From assembly GCA_020025475.1 (NCBI GenBank), contig JAHHSA010000003.1:18287-82286 (forward strand): DNA of 64,000 nucleotides, written 5' to 3'. The number at the start of each line of letters is the position of its first letter. The first letter of the stretch is position 1. Positions 33,765 through 43,500 of this stretch are shown here, one piece after another. A model generated the notes under the pieces. It saw only the letters and a list, made by a program, of their open reading frames with translations, was not told the origin of the DNA and ran no database searches. Both the position numbers and the translations under genes were made by a program. The DNA comes from Oscillibacter sp. Its GTDB lineage: Bacteria > Bacillota > Clostridia > Oscillospirales > Oscillospiraceae.

Positions 33765-35144
33765 TCAGCCTGCCAACCAACCCTGGACGGCCACCACCAG
33801 TCCCTGGACTAGAATCACCAGAATCAGCACGGGGATCACATACTTAAAGTAGCTCTTGAAGCAGCGTGGCATCTTGATGCCTTCACCAGTGTTGACCTCC
33901 TCCAGGTACTTGTCAAACCCCCAGCCCCACTTGCTCACGCAAAAGAGCAGGTAAACGAGGGAGCCGATGGGCAGCAGCAGATTGCTGACGATGAAGTCCT
34001 CAGAGTCCAGAATGTCCTTGCCCAGAATGGGATGGACGTCGCTCCACAGGTTGTAGCCCAAAACGCAGGGCATGCTTGCCACCAGAATGAGCAGGCAGTT
34101 GAGAACCACGGCCTTCTTGCGCTTCCAGCCGAAGTTGTCGATGCAGGATGCCAGCAAATTCTCGAACACGGCAATGACGGTGGAGAAGCTGGCGAAGGTC
34201 ATGAACAGGAAGAACAACGTGCCCCAGAGGCGGCCGCCTGGCATATCCACAAAGACGTGTGGCAGAGTCATGAAGATCAGTGCGGGGCCCTGGGTGGGTG
34301 CCACATCGAAGGAGAAGCAGGCGGGGAAAATGATGAGGCCGGACATCAGGGCCACGAAGGTATCCAGAGAGCAGATCCGCAGTGCCTCGCCTGTCAGTGT
34401 GTGATCCTTGGACATATAGCTGCCGAAGATCTCCATGGCAGCTACGCCCAGGCTCAGGGTGAAGAATGCCTGATTCATAGCGGCAGTGATGACGGTGCCA
34501 AGACCCTGTTCCATGGCACGACCAAAGTCGGGCAGCAGATAAAACTTGACGCCCTCCATGGACCCAGGCAGCGTCAGGCTGTTGATGGCCAGCACCAGGA
34601 TGAGCCCCAGCAGGCCCAGCATCATGACCTTGGTGACCCGCTCCAGTCCCTTTTGCAGGCCCAGGCTGCACACCAGGAAGCCAGCCAGCACCGTGACCAC
34701 CATCCAGGCGGTCATCTCGCCGGGGCTAGAGAGCATGGCACCGAACATGCCGTCAATGGCCTCGCCCTGCAATCCGGTGAAGGAGCCCATGGCAAACTTG
34801 AAAAAGTAGCCCAGCATCCAGCCGGAAACCGTGGTGTAGTACATCATCAGGAGGTAACAGCCCAGGATGCAGAACCAGCCGTGCAGGTGCCATTTGCTCC
34901 CCTTGGGCTCCAGAGCCTTGTAGCCAAGCACCGCGCTCTTGCGGCTGGCACGGCCCACCGCCAACTCCATGGTCAGCACGGGCACGCCCATAATCAGCAG
35001 GAACAACAGGTAGAACAGGACGAACACGCCGCCGCCGTTTTCACCTGTCACGTAGGGAAACTTCCACACGTTGCCGATGCCGATGGCACATCCTGCGCTG
35101 ACCAGAAGGAATCCCAGTCGGGATTGAAATTTTTCTCGTTTCAT
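33765..35144 (-). CDS. Sodium-dependent transporter (NSS/SNF family)
   Basis: A 459-aa NSS-family symporter with about 11-12 membrane spans, LeuT-like. The sodium/substrate site of TM1 is visible in SAGCAIGIGNVWKFPYVTGENGGG, here broken by its own residues, and TM6/TM8 regions in the middle. NSS proteins take up amino acids or related compounds with sodium; the substrate is not predictable here. The start follows GAGAGGAAG. A promoter lies about 90 nt upstream; it is monocistronic. Confidence 0.92.
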   Translation of the reverse strand: MKREKFQSRLGFLLVSAGCAIGIGNVWKFPYVTGENGGGVFVLFYLLFLLIMGVPVLTMELAVGRASRKSAVLGYKALEPKGSKWHLHGWFCILGCYLLMMYYTTVSGWMLGYFFKFAMGSFTGLQGEAIDGMFGAMLSSPGEMTAWMVVTVLAGFLVCSLGLQKGLERVTKVMMLGLLGLILVLAINSLTLPGSMEGVKFYLLPDFGRAMEQGLGTVITAAMNQAFFTLSLGVAAMEIFGSYMSKDHTLTGEALRICSLDTFVALMSGLIIFPACFSFDVAPTQGPALIFMTLPHVFVDMPGGRLWGTLFFLFMTFASFSTVIAVFENLLASCIDNFGWKRKKAVVLNCLLILVASMPCVLGYNLWSDVHPILGKDILDSEDFIVSNLLLPIGSLVYLLFCVSKWGWGFDKYLEEVNTGEGIKMPRCFKSYFKYVIPVLILVILVQGLVVAVQGWLAG

Positions 35145-35224
35145 ACCATAACTTCCTCTCGTTTCTCAAAAAGCTTGCACAGCACGGAATGGGAAATTCA
35201 CGGTCTGTAATGAAGCTTTTTCTT

Positions 35225-35253
35225 ATAGTATCTGAGGGAGCAAGGAAAGTCAA
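35225..35253 (-). promoter_or_regulatory. Promoter of the NSS transporter gene
   Basis: On the minus strand TTGACT (35248-35253), 17 nt, TACTAT (35225-35230). Confidence 0.65.
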
Positions 35254-35376
35254 CCGTTTTTATACTGGAAAACTCTGTTTTATTCATAGAATGCGCAAAA
35301 TTAAAATAATAAAAACTAATAGTTCAGAATCTTTGGGAAATACCCGGATGGCCGGATCTGGAAACCGGTATGTTGC

Positions 35377-35417
35377 AAAAAGCCCCCGCCCATTCACACA
35401 GGCGAATGGGTGGGGGC
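35377..35417 (-). terminator. Terminator of the 53-aa gene
   Basis: GCCCCCGCCCATTC and GAATGGGTGGGGGC flank an 8-nt loop; on the minus strand TTTTT follows. It lies about 20 nt after the stop of the small gene at 35439. Confidence 0.8.
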
Positions 35418-35438
35418 ATCTGTTGCATGAAATATGGT

Positions 35439-35600
35439 TCAATCCGCGTCCAGATACATTTCCTCCGTATTGCGCTGGGCCTTCTTCAAAATTTCCAAGC
35501 CCTCAGTGATGGCCGGGGAGAAACTGCCGGAGCTGTCTATCTTCTCAATGGCGTCCGTCATTGCGTTGAATAAAATCTTGTATGCCTTTTCATAGTCCAT
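35439..35600 (-). CDS. 53-aa conserved-looking small protein
   Basis: ATG at 35598-35600 with AGAAGGT 7 nt upstream, a 53-codon frame, and a strong terminator just downstream together make this a credible small gene. The product begins MDYEKAYKILFNAMTDAIEK and continues as a charged, helix-prone chain (EGLEILKKAQRNTEEMYLDAD); it is soluble and acidic. Many Clostridia encode short proteins of this style near phage or transporter genes, but I assign no function. Confidence 0.7.
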   Translation of the reverse strand: MDYEKAYKILFNAMTDAIEKIDSSGSFSPAITEGLEILKKAQRNTEEMYLDAD

Positions 35601-35895
35601 TTTGATACCTTCTTTCATATATCTGTGATCACGTTTTGATCAGACTTCTTTTTTCTTCATAATAAGGCAACACAAGCATGATGTAAAGGGAATAAGTTCG
35701 ACAGAATTCGAGCTTTGCGTACGGCTGTAATTTTGGTTTTCTGACTGAACTCCGACTCAATTGGTTGAGCGTGGGTGATTTAGACTGTCAAAACCCATCA
35801 AGTACACGCTCACAGTTGGAATTATTGATATTTTGCCGATAAATGGATGGTGTGTGTGCGCCATTGACGCACAAAAGCAGGTGAAAATGCCATTG
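35601..35895. other. Gap without a recognised gene
   Basis: No supported gene. It contains the upstream region of the 53-aa gene and A/T-rich DNA before the terminator of the ROK gene. Confidence 0.4.
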
Positions 35896-35928
35896 CAAAA
35901 AGAGGCCCTGTCCAACGGACAGGGCCTT
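35896..35928 (-). terminator. Terminator of the ROK-family gene
   Basis: AGGCCCTGTCC and GGACAGGGCCT with an AAC loop; on the minus strand the stem is followed by CTTTTTG. Confidence 0.8.
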
Positions 35929-35941
35929 CTTAAATAAAGGA

Positions 35942-37324
35942 TTATTTTTTCAGATCAGGCAGGCTGGCGGCAGCGGCAGACTGCCCGACGCGGCGGAATT
36001 TCTCGTCTGGCAGGGCCAGATGGATCTGCTCGCTGAGGGCAGGATACTCATCCGCGAGCACCTGCTTGCAAGTCTCCAGCAGCAGGTCGCCGCCCTTGCC
36101 GCTCATAACGCGGCCCAGCAGCAGCACGTGGCGGTAGCCATACAAGGTGTGGTACAGGGCCAGGGTGTGAGCCAGGTACACGCCGATGCTCTCGTAAATT
36201 TTGACAGCTCTCTGGTCGCCCTGCTCCATGAGGCTCTGGACCACTTTCAGCTTCTCAGCTGGGGAAAGGCTCTCGTCCAGCTGGATGCCGGCAGCGGGAG
36301 AAAGTTTGATGACGGCGTCTTGGGAAAAATACTTTACGCCACAGCCGATGTCCCCGGACCACTCGTCCGCCATGGCGTCTGGGGAGGCGTCCACCGGCAC
36401 GAAGGCCAGCTCGTTCAGCCAGCCGGTGATGTTGCCCTCGTCGTCCACATAGCCCACGGCCTCGCTGGTGCCCATGGCAATGCCCAGCACGTTGTTGTCA
36501 TCCAGGCTCATGGCACCTGCCAGTGCGGAGACGTCGCCGTCATTGGCTACGGCATAGGGAATGTCCCCGAAGGTGTCCTTCACGGCCCGGATGTAGATGT
36601 CCTTCACTTTTTCATCGTACAGCTCCCTGGGCACCTTCAAAAACAGAGAGGCACTCATGGTTCGGTTGTCGATGTAGATGCCGGCGGAGCTGATGCCCAC
36701 GGCGTCCACCCGGGGCAGATGGGCGGCGGCGGACCGGAAGGCCGCCACAATCCCATCATAGTGGTAGTCCGGATCGGCGTTGGTCTTGGGGAACCAAACC
36801 ACTTCCTCGCTGTACACGCTCTCCCCGTCAATCACTGCGGAGACCTTCCGGTCGGAGCCACCGGCGTCAAAACCGATGCGGCAGCCCTCCAGGTGGCGGC
36901 CCACCGCCTCGGAAAAACTCTTCTCCTCGGGCACCTGGTCCACATGCAGGACCTCAAAGGGGTGTTCATAGACATTTCCCATGTAGTCAAAGTCAAAGGC
37001 TCGCTCACCGTCGGCGGAGTAGTGATGGGCCACCGCCTCATAGACGGCTTCATTGCCGGCCATGTAGACCCGGAAGCCGCCCTTCATCCAGAGGAGGGTT
37101 TTGATGATCCGGTCGATGTAGTAGACGTCGGCCTCCCGCAGCATCTCTGTCCCGTGAATCCGTGTCCGGCAGACGGCGACCTGGCCGTTGGAGCGCTCCA
37201 CAGCCACGTCAAAGGGCTCGTTTGCGTCCTTCAAAAATGCTTCGTAAAACCGGCCCAGTGGAACGAATCCGGGGTCCAGCGCGGGCAGGTGTTTGACATC
37301 CATGTGGATACCGAGATGATTCAT
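35942..37324 (-). CDS. ROK-family protein with N-terminal extension
   Basis: About 460 aa from the ATG at 37324, 8 nt after GAGGAGG. The ROK/sugar-kinase fold starts near residue 155 (CRIGFDAGGSDRKVSAVID). Later motifs are VDAVGISSAGIYID, the likely catalytic Asp in VANDGDVSALAGAMS, and GIAMGTSEAVGYV. The usual ROK zinc motif (C-x-C-G-x2-G-C) is reduced to GDIGCGVKYFSQDAV, with one cysteine. The first 150 residues form a domain I do not recognise; there is no HTH, so it is not an NagC/XylR-type repressor. Being divergent from nagB-nagA, it may phosphorylate or sense an amino sugar. Confidence 0.75.
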   Translation of the reverse strand: MNHLGIHMDVKHLPALDPGFVPLGRFYEAFLKDANEPFDVAVERSNGQVAVCRTRIHGTEMLREADVYYIDRIIKTLLWMKGGFRVYMAGNEAVYEAVAHHYSADGERAFDFDYMGNVYEHPFEVLHVDQVPEEKSFSEAVGRHLEGCRIGFDAGGSDRKVSAVIDGESVYSEEVVWFPKTNADPDYHYDGIVAAFRSAAAHLPRVDAVGISSAGIYIDNRTMSASLFLKVPRELYDEKVKDIYIRAVKDTFGDIPYAVANDGDVSALAGAMSLDDNNVLGIAMGTSEAVGYVDDEGNITGWLNELAFVPVDASPDAMADEWSGDIGCGVKYFSQDAVIKLSPAAGIQLDESLSPAEKLKVVQSLMEQGDQRAVKIYESIGVYLAHTLALYHTLYGYRHVLLLGRVMSGKGGDLLLETCKQVLADEYPALSEQIHLALPDEKFRRVGQSAAAASLPDLKK

Positions 37325-37543
37325 AGAAGATGTCCTCCTCATATAATATTCCATCCGGAGTGGAAAACCGGAATAGGATTTCTCCTCTTTAGGCTACCAG
37401 TTTTTTGGTGTTTGTCAAGGGCGTACACGCCATTTTCCGCGCTGCAAAGTGTCAGGTTCGTTTGAAAAATTTGCACAAAAAACCGGACCTGCGGAATTTT
37501 CAATTTAGGTGCCCGCTTTGCCTCAAAAAAGGGCCAAGCTCCC

Positions 37544-37572
37544 TTGACAAGCTGGGGGACAGATTGTAAAAT
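37544..37572 (+). promoter_or_regulatory. Promoter of nagB-nagA
   Basis: Consensus-like TTGACA (37544-37549), 17 nt, TAAAAT (37567-37572). Confidence 0.8.
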
Positions 37573-37583
37573 TCGTACAGAAT

Positions 37584-37599
37584 GTGATCATGTGATCAC
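37584..37599 (+). promoter_or_regulatory. Candidate operator downstream of the nagB promoter
   Basis: GTGATCA-TG-TGATCAC is a perfect 16-bp dyad at about +5 to +20 of the predicted transcript, a position where a bound repressor would block transcription. It does not match the GntR/NagR consensus I know (TGGTCTAGACCA). Confidence 0.5.
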
Positions 37600-37679
37600 T
37601 CGGAAAGAATCCGATATATCCGGCCGGAACGCCCGCCTTTCGGGCACGGCTTTGAACGACTACAAGGAGGATGCAGGAT

Positions 37680-38432
37680 ATGAGAATTTATCAGGAAGCA
37701 GATTATGAGGCTATGAGCCGCCGCGCGGCCGGCATCATCTCTGCTGAGGTGATCCGCCGTCCCAACTGCGTGCTGGGTCTGGCTACCGGCTCCACCCCCA
37801 TCGGAACCTATCAAAACCTGATTGAGGGCAACAAAAGCGGTGCCTACAGCTTCAAGGAAGTGACCACCGTCAACCTGGATGAGTACAAGGGCCTGGCCCC
37901 CACCCATGACCAGAGCTATCGCTACTTCATGCAGCATAACCTGTTCGACCACATTGACGTGATGCCTGAAAACACCAACGTGCCAGACGGTCTGGCCGCC
38001 GACGCTGACGCCGAGTGTGCCCGCTATGACCAGCTGGTCGCCTCCCTGGGCTATGCAGACTTGCAGCTGCTGGGCCTTGGCCGCAACGGCCACATCGGCT
38101 TTAACGAGCCAGGCCCCGCTTTCGTCAAGGAGACCCACGTGGTGGACCTGACCGAGAGCACCATTGACGCAAACGCCCGCTTCTTTGCCAGTGCTGACGA
38201 CGTGCCCCGCCAGGCCCTGACCATGGGCATCGGCGTCATCATGGCCGCCAAGCGCATTCTGCTGATCGCCAGCGGTTCCGATAAGGCCGACGCCCTCTAT
38301 GCCGCCATCTGTGGCCCCATCACCCCTGACTGCCCCGCCTCCATCCTGCAGCTCCACAGCGACGTTGTGATCGTGGCAGACAAAGCCGCTCTGAGCAAGG
38401 TCACCGCCGCTGGTGTGTCCGTATGCGAGTAA
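37680..38432 (+). CDS. nagB: Glucosamine-6-phosphate deaminase
   Basis: A 250-aa NagB that converts glucosamine-6-phosphate to fructose-6-phosphate and ammonia. Motifs: GLATGSTPIGTY, the catalytic-loop NLDEYKGL, and LGLGRNGHIGFNEPG. The ATG at 37680 is used because the upstream ATG (37671) is fused to AAGGAGG. It overlaps nagA by 10 nt, so the two enzymes work together in N-acetylglucosamine catabolism. Confidence 0.96.
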   Translation: MRIYQEADYEAMSRRAAGIISAEVIRRPNCVLGLATGSTPIGTYQNLIEGNKSGAYSFKEVTTVNLDEYKGLAPTHDQSYRYFMQHNLFDHIDVMPENTNVPDGLAADADAECARYDQLVASLGYADLQLLGLGRNGHIGFNEPGPAFVKETHVVDLTESTIDANARFFASADDVPRQALTMGIGVIMAAKRILLIASGSDKADALYAAICGPITPDCPASILQLHSDVVIVADKAALSKVTAAGVSVCE

Positions 38433-39571
38433 CCGGTGGAGAGGTCTTTGACCTCCAACAGGGCTTTGTGGCCCGTGAGCTTTGCACCGAGGGCAGGATG
38501 ATTTCCGCCGTCAGCGGCGACGAGCAGGTTCTCGACGCCACAGACTGCTATGTCATACCCGGTCTCATCGACCAGCACTTCCACGGTGCTCTGGGAGAGG
38601 ACTTCAGCGACGGTCTGGAAGCAGGCTTGCAGAAGATGGCCGACTTTGAGCTCTCCGAGGGCGTGACCTACATCTGTCCCGCCGGCATGACTGTTTCCGA
38701 GGAGGAGCTGACCCTGGCCTGCCAGGTGGCAAAGGCGCAGAGCGAGAAGAACCAGGGTGCCGAGCTGGTGGGCGTACATCTGGAGGGTCCCTTCCTGTGC
38801 ATGGCCAAAAAGGGTGCTCAGAACGCTAAGTACCTGCGGGACCCGGACGTGGCCATGCTGGCCCGTCTTCAGGAGGCCGCGGGGGGGCTTGTGAAGCTGG
38901 TGACGCTGGCCTGCGAGCAGCCCGGCTCCATTGAGTTCATCAGGGCCGCAAAGGACCTGGGCATTGCCGTCTCCCTGGGTCACACCATGGCTGACTACGA
39001 CACCGCCAGCGCCGCACTGGAAGCGGGGGCGCGGCAGGCCACACACCTTTATAATGCCATGCCTCCCTTCACCCATCGTGCCCCCGGCGTGATCGGTGCC
39101 ATCTTCGACCATCCCGGCGCCTGCGCCGAGCTGATCTGTGACGGTGTCCACATCCACCCGGCAGTGGTACGCGCCACCTTCCAGATGATGGGTGCGGATC
39201 GGATGATTCTGGTGTCCGACTCCCTGCGGGCCACCGGTATGCCGGACGGCAGATACCCCTTTGGCGGTCAGGAGATTGAGCTCCACGGCAATCGTGCCAC
39301 CATGGCAGACGACCCCAACACGCTGGCTGGCTCCGTCACCAGCCTTATGGGCTGCGTGCGCCAGGCCCACGCCTTCGGTATTCCCCTGGCTGACGCGGTC
39401 CGCGCTGCGTCATACAACCCCGCCCGCATGCTGGGCATCGATCACCGTGTGGGCACCCTGGACGAGGGCAAGGAGGCCAGCTTGGTGCTGCTGAACAAGG
39501 CGGATCTGTCCATCCGGGCTATTGTGTTCCACGGAGAAGTCGTCCGCCGGGACGACACTGTCAAGCAGTAA
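38423..39571 (+). CDS. nagA: N-acetylglucosamine-6-phosphate deacetylase
   Basis: A 382-aa amidohydrolase that removes acetate from GlcNAc-6-P, giving the substrate for NagB. Metal and catalytic residues: GLIDQHFHG (HxH), GVHLEGPFL (Glu), SLGHTMADY and ATHLYNAMPP (His), and the catalytic Asp in ILVSDSLRATGM. Its ATG lies inside the end of nagB, implying coupled translation. Gut Clostridia use this route for host mucin and peptidoglycan amino sugars. Confidence 0.95.
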   Translation: MRVTGGEVFDLQQGFVARELCTEGRMISAVSGDEQVLDATDCYVIPGLIDQHFHGALGEDFSDGLEAGLQKMADFELSEGVTYICPAGMTVSEEELTLACQVAKAQSEKNQGAELVGVHLEGPFLCMAKKGAQNAKYLRDPDVAMLARLQEAAGGLVKLVTLACEQPGSIEFIRAAKDLGIAVSLGHTMADYDTASAALEAGARQATHLYNAMPPFTHRAPGVIGAIFDHPGACAELICDGVHIHPAVVRATFQMMGADRMILVSDSLRATGMPDGRYPFGGQEIELHGNRATMADDPNTLAGSVTSLMGCVRQAHAFGIPLADAVRAASYNPARMLGIDHRVGTLDEGKEASLVLLNKADLSIRAIVFHGEVVRRDDTVKQ

Positions 39572-39625
39572 GCCAACACCCGTCAGCTGCTGACACACCA
39601 TCCACAAGCGCTTTTATCAACAAGA

Positions 39626-39663
39626 CCGTGAGACTGGGCTTCTCCCGTCTCACGGCTTTTTTT
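39626..39663 (+). terminator. Terminator after nagA
   Basis: CCGTGAGAC and GTCTCACGG with a 12-nt loop containing GGG/CCC, then CTTTTTTTG. It lies about 55 nt after the nagA stop. Confidence 0.8.
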
Positions 39664-39837
39664 GCCCATTTTCAACCATCAGGACTTGTAAAAATCCTGT
39701 GCTATTCCTTTTCAAGCAAATGCGGCCATCCCCCAGTATGTTCAAAACAGGTCCCTTTGACAGGAAGGTGAATTTGATGAATCCCCATCTACTCCTCAGA
39801 AAATGCAAGCAGGTGATTTTCGCACTTCCCGCCCCGG

Positions 39838-39882
39838 CCCTGGTACGTCCCTCAAAACGGTGACATACCAGGGTTTTGTTTT
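39838..39882 (+). terminator. Second terminator hairpin downstream of nagA
   Basis: CCCTGGTACGTC and GTGACATACCAGGG pair with small mismatches, followed by TTTTGTTTTC. There is no gene between this and the previous terminator, so an unseen short transcript may end here. Confidence 0.65.
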
Positions 39883-39947
39883 CAACAACCCAAACATTGC
39901 TGCCCACTAAGCGGGCACAGACACACCTTCCACCAATCGAAGCAAGG

Positions 39948-39993
39948 CAGGTCGGGCGAGGAGTAAATGGCAGTCCTCACCCGGCCTGTTTTT
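39948..39993 (+). terminator. Third terminator hairpin downstream of nagA
   Basis: CAGGTCGGGCGAGGA and TCCTCACCCGGCCTG pair with two small irregularities, then TTTTT. The preceding 60 nt also include a GCCC-ACTAA-GCGGGC hairpin. Confidence 0.65.
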
Positions 39994-40508
39994 GAGTGGT
40001 TTGTACTTGCGAGCATCACAGCATTGTTGAATATTTATTCAATTTGAATCTAATCGCCATTATCAAAAACACTAAAGTATTTTTCGTATATTTCAGAAAG
40101 CGCTGCCTTTTTTGCACATGGCATGCTGAGAAACAGCTATTGCTTACGGATGGAGCGGGTTCTCTATGCAAGGAATTTTGTGAATGGCTACTTCAATATG
40201 TGGAATTTATATTCATATAGCCACTATATTAAGGCATATTTCAAATAAACATTCATATCAAGTGGTGAAAAGCAACTGAATACGCAAGTCCCTCCGCCGC
40301 TCCAAATCGATAAAAAGCGTAAATTTTGTAGAAATTAGTGCAAAGCAATTTATATATAGCAATAAACTTGTTGCAGGATGCAATATGGAAATTTATGCAT
40401 CGTAGGTATAGAATATCATAAAAATTGGATGCGCCGACCGAAAGCTGTCCAGCGTTTGACGCTGTTCCTTGTGCCGGATGTCCAGCAAACTGAATGAGGA
40501 GTGAGAAC
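39994..40508. other. A/T-rich region upstream of the X-prolyl peptidase gene
   Basis: No supported gene. It is distinctly more A/T-rich than the coding DNA around it. A small hairpin (CAGCGT-TTG-ACGCTG, about 40451-40465) lies in the likely leader of the next gene. The promoter was not pinned down. Confidence 0.4.
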
Positions 40509-43500
40509 ATGAAGATCACAACGAAACTGGCAGCGTGGCTGCTGGCAGCATCCCTGCTTCTCTCCTGCACGGCACCGGCTATGGCTCAAGAGCTTTCGGA
40601 TGTCGGAGAGAGCACGCCGGTGGTTCAGGAGAACCTGGAAGAAACCACCGGCAGCACCGTGACCGAAGAGATGGGCGACGGCACCGAGGCCGCTCCCACA
40701 ACTCCGGTAAATTCTGAAAAGAATACCGGCGATGCAGGGACAGAGGAATCTGCAAATGACACCGTGTCTCCTGCCGAGATTGAGTCCCCCCTCGAACTCG
40801 AGACTGCCACTGACATCCCCACTGCCGATGGCATGGTCCACTGGAAGGACCTGAAGGCACTTGCCCCCGACCTGAATCTGCCGCTGGACGGCGAGGACGA
40901 CGCTGTGGTGACGCAGTTGGAGGCCATGGCCTTCCTGATGCTGGGCGCCGGACTGGCTGACACCCAGTTGGGCAGCTATCCCGATGACTATCGTTCCATG
41001 GCCCAGAGCATGGGTCTGCTGTCCGCAGGTGAACAGGGCGACGATCCCTGCACACAGGAGCAGTTTGACAGCCTGAAAAACAGCTATGAAATCACAGCAC
41101 TGAAGCAGGCCGTTGAGAAGCAGACTCCCCTGTTTCTCAATGGCATGGCCCAGCCCATCTTCCCCTACACCACCGGTGTAGACCACGATTACAGCAATGC
41201 AACAAGCGACATTATCCGCTACTGCGTCTACGTGGAGACCAACCACGACACCGACGGCGACGGCAAGCTGGATCTGGTAAAGGCACTGGTCCAGCTGCCC
41301 AAAGCGGCTGCTGAGGGGAAGTACAAAGCCGCTACCATCTACGAGGCGCGGCCCTACATCACCGGCTGCACCGACTACAGTCTGCCCTATGTAGAGGGTG
41401 AGCTGGGCTTTGATATGTACGCATCTCCCGCTGCTCGTGTGGCGGCAGGAACGACGGATACCATGACCCATGCCGCCAACGCAAAATTCGATGACTGGTA
41501 CTACTACAACCCATTTGAACAAGCCATGTGTTACGAGGATCTGGAGTGGTACGATTCCTATCTGGTCCGCGGCTTTGCTGTGGTGGAGGTGGGTGGTCTG
41601 GGCACACGGGGCTCCGAGGGCTTTGAGACCTGCGGCTCCGACCTGGAAATCGACGCCTTTAAATGCGTGATCGAGTGGCTCACCGGTGACCGGGTAGCCT
41701 ACACCGATAAAACCAGCAACATTGCCATCACGGCCGACTGGTCCAACGGCAAGGTAGGCATGACCGGCCGCTCCTATGCGGGCACCACGCAGTTTGGCCT
41801 GGCCGCCACCGGTGTGAAGGGCCTGGAGACCATCGTTCCCGTGGCCGGTATCGCCAGCTGGTACGACTACACCAACTCTCAGGGTGTGCATACCAGATGG
41901 AGCCCTGCCTACACCAACAGTCTGGCTGCCTACTGCACCGGCCGGTATCTGGACAGTACGGAGGCTCAGGCAGAGGCTCATGAGTTGGAACATCCCGAGT
42001 ACACCTCCAACGGCGATTTTGAGACCATCCGAGAGAAATATGGTCACCACCTGTATCAGATGAAGCAGGAGCAGCTGGCCCTTAACGGCGACTACGGCGA
42101 CCATTGGGCCAACCGGGACTACACCACCAGCAACAACTTCCAGTGTCCGGCATTGATTGTCCACGGCCTCAACGACTACAACGTCCGGCCCAAGCACTTT
42201 GACATGATGTACCGCTCCTTCCGGGACGCCGGTCAGAACGTGAAGCTGCTGCTGCATCAGGACGGCCACCTGACCCCCACCTATCCCTCCGCCAGTCTGA
42301 CATTTGACATTGGGGACGAGACCTATGATGAAATCCTGAACCGCTGGTTCAGCCACTATTTGTATGGCCTGGACAATAACGCCGAGAATATGGCTGCCGT
42401 CACGGTGGAGGACAGCCACTCCCCCACCTGGCACACCTATGACAGCTGGGAGACAGCTGTCAGCCTGACTCTGAGCGGCTCCGGTGAGGAAAATGCCGCC
42501 ATCACCAGCAGCATTCCGAACGTCAACAGCGGCAACTGGGCAGAGGTCTTTTCCAACAGAGATACGGAGGGCAACGTCCGCTATACCATGGAGCTGGCAG
42601 AGGATATCGTCATCAAGGGTGTCTCTCAGGTCAGCTTCACCGCCTCCGTCAACAACGCTGCGGCCCTGCCAGAGGGTACCCCGCTGAATCGGGATAACCT
42701 GATGGTCAGTGCCATGCTGGTGGACTTAGCCCCCGAGGGCGAGACCTTCCCGGTGTTCCACACCGAAGGCTCCTACGTCCCCAAGACCATCTTGAAAAAA
42801 GGCGGTGCCTGGATGGGCGGCGGCCTCAAGAACCTGGACTTGACACAGCACCAGACTGTGAATGTCTCCTACAACGTCATCACCAGAGGATGGATGGATC
42901 TGTGCAACCCCAACGCCGGTTACAACTCCGCCTCTGCGGCCCAGTCTGATCGGGTGGAGCTGAAGGCCGGTGAGTATCACAACTACACCATCTACCTCCA
43001 GCCCACCGTCTACGAGGTGCCCGCAGGCCACACCTTGGGCTTGGTTCTCTACGCTCACGAACCCGGCATGGGCAGCGACTACGACCAACAATACACCATC
43101 ACACTGGAGCAGAACAGCGTGAAGGCAGAAGTCCCCGTGGAAGCTGGCAGCGCATTGCTGTCCGTAAGCGCCGGTCGGGGCGGTTGCGTTACTGCCAGCG
43201 CCGCAAACGGCCCTGTGCCCATGAACAGCAAGGTACAAGTCACTGCTTCCGCTGATCCCGGCTACACCTTCTCCGGCTGGACTGTCAATGGCACAGCCGC
43301 CGGCAGCACCAATCCGCTGACTGTCACCATGGATCAGAACATGACCATCGTGGCAAACTTCACCAAGAATCAGAGTCACTCCGGTTCTTCCGGCGGCAGC
43401 GCTCCTATCTACACGGTCACTGTGGAGAACGCCGACCACGGCACCGTGACACTTTCCCCGAAGCGGCCAGAAAAGGGCCAGATCGTCCACGGCACCGTCC

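Noticed and set aside
36020..37465. A 481-codon plus-strand open frame opposite the ROK gene
   Set aside because: Its His/Val/Gly-rich composition is typical of antisense reading, and the ROK motifs lie on the other strand.
39650..39907. 85-codon minus-strand frame downstream of nagA
   Set aside because: It runs through two terminator hairpins and has no ribosome site.
40416..42434. A 672-codon minus-strand open frame
   Set aside because: It lies antisense to the catalytic domain of the X-prolyl peptidase, whose triad and SLH domains fix the true strand; it has no family motifs.
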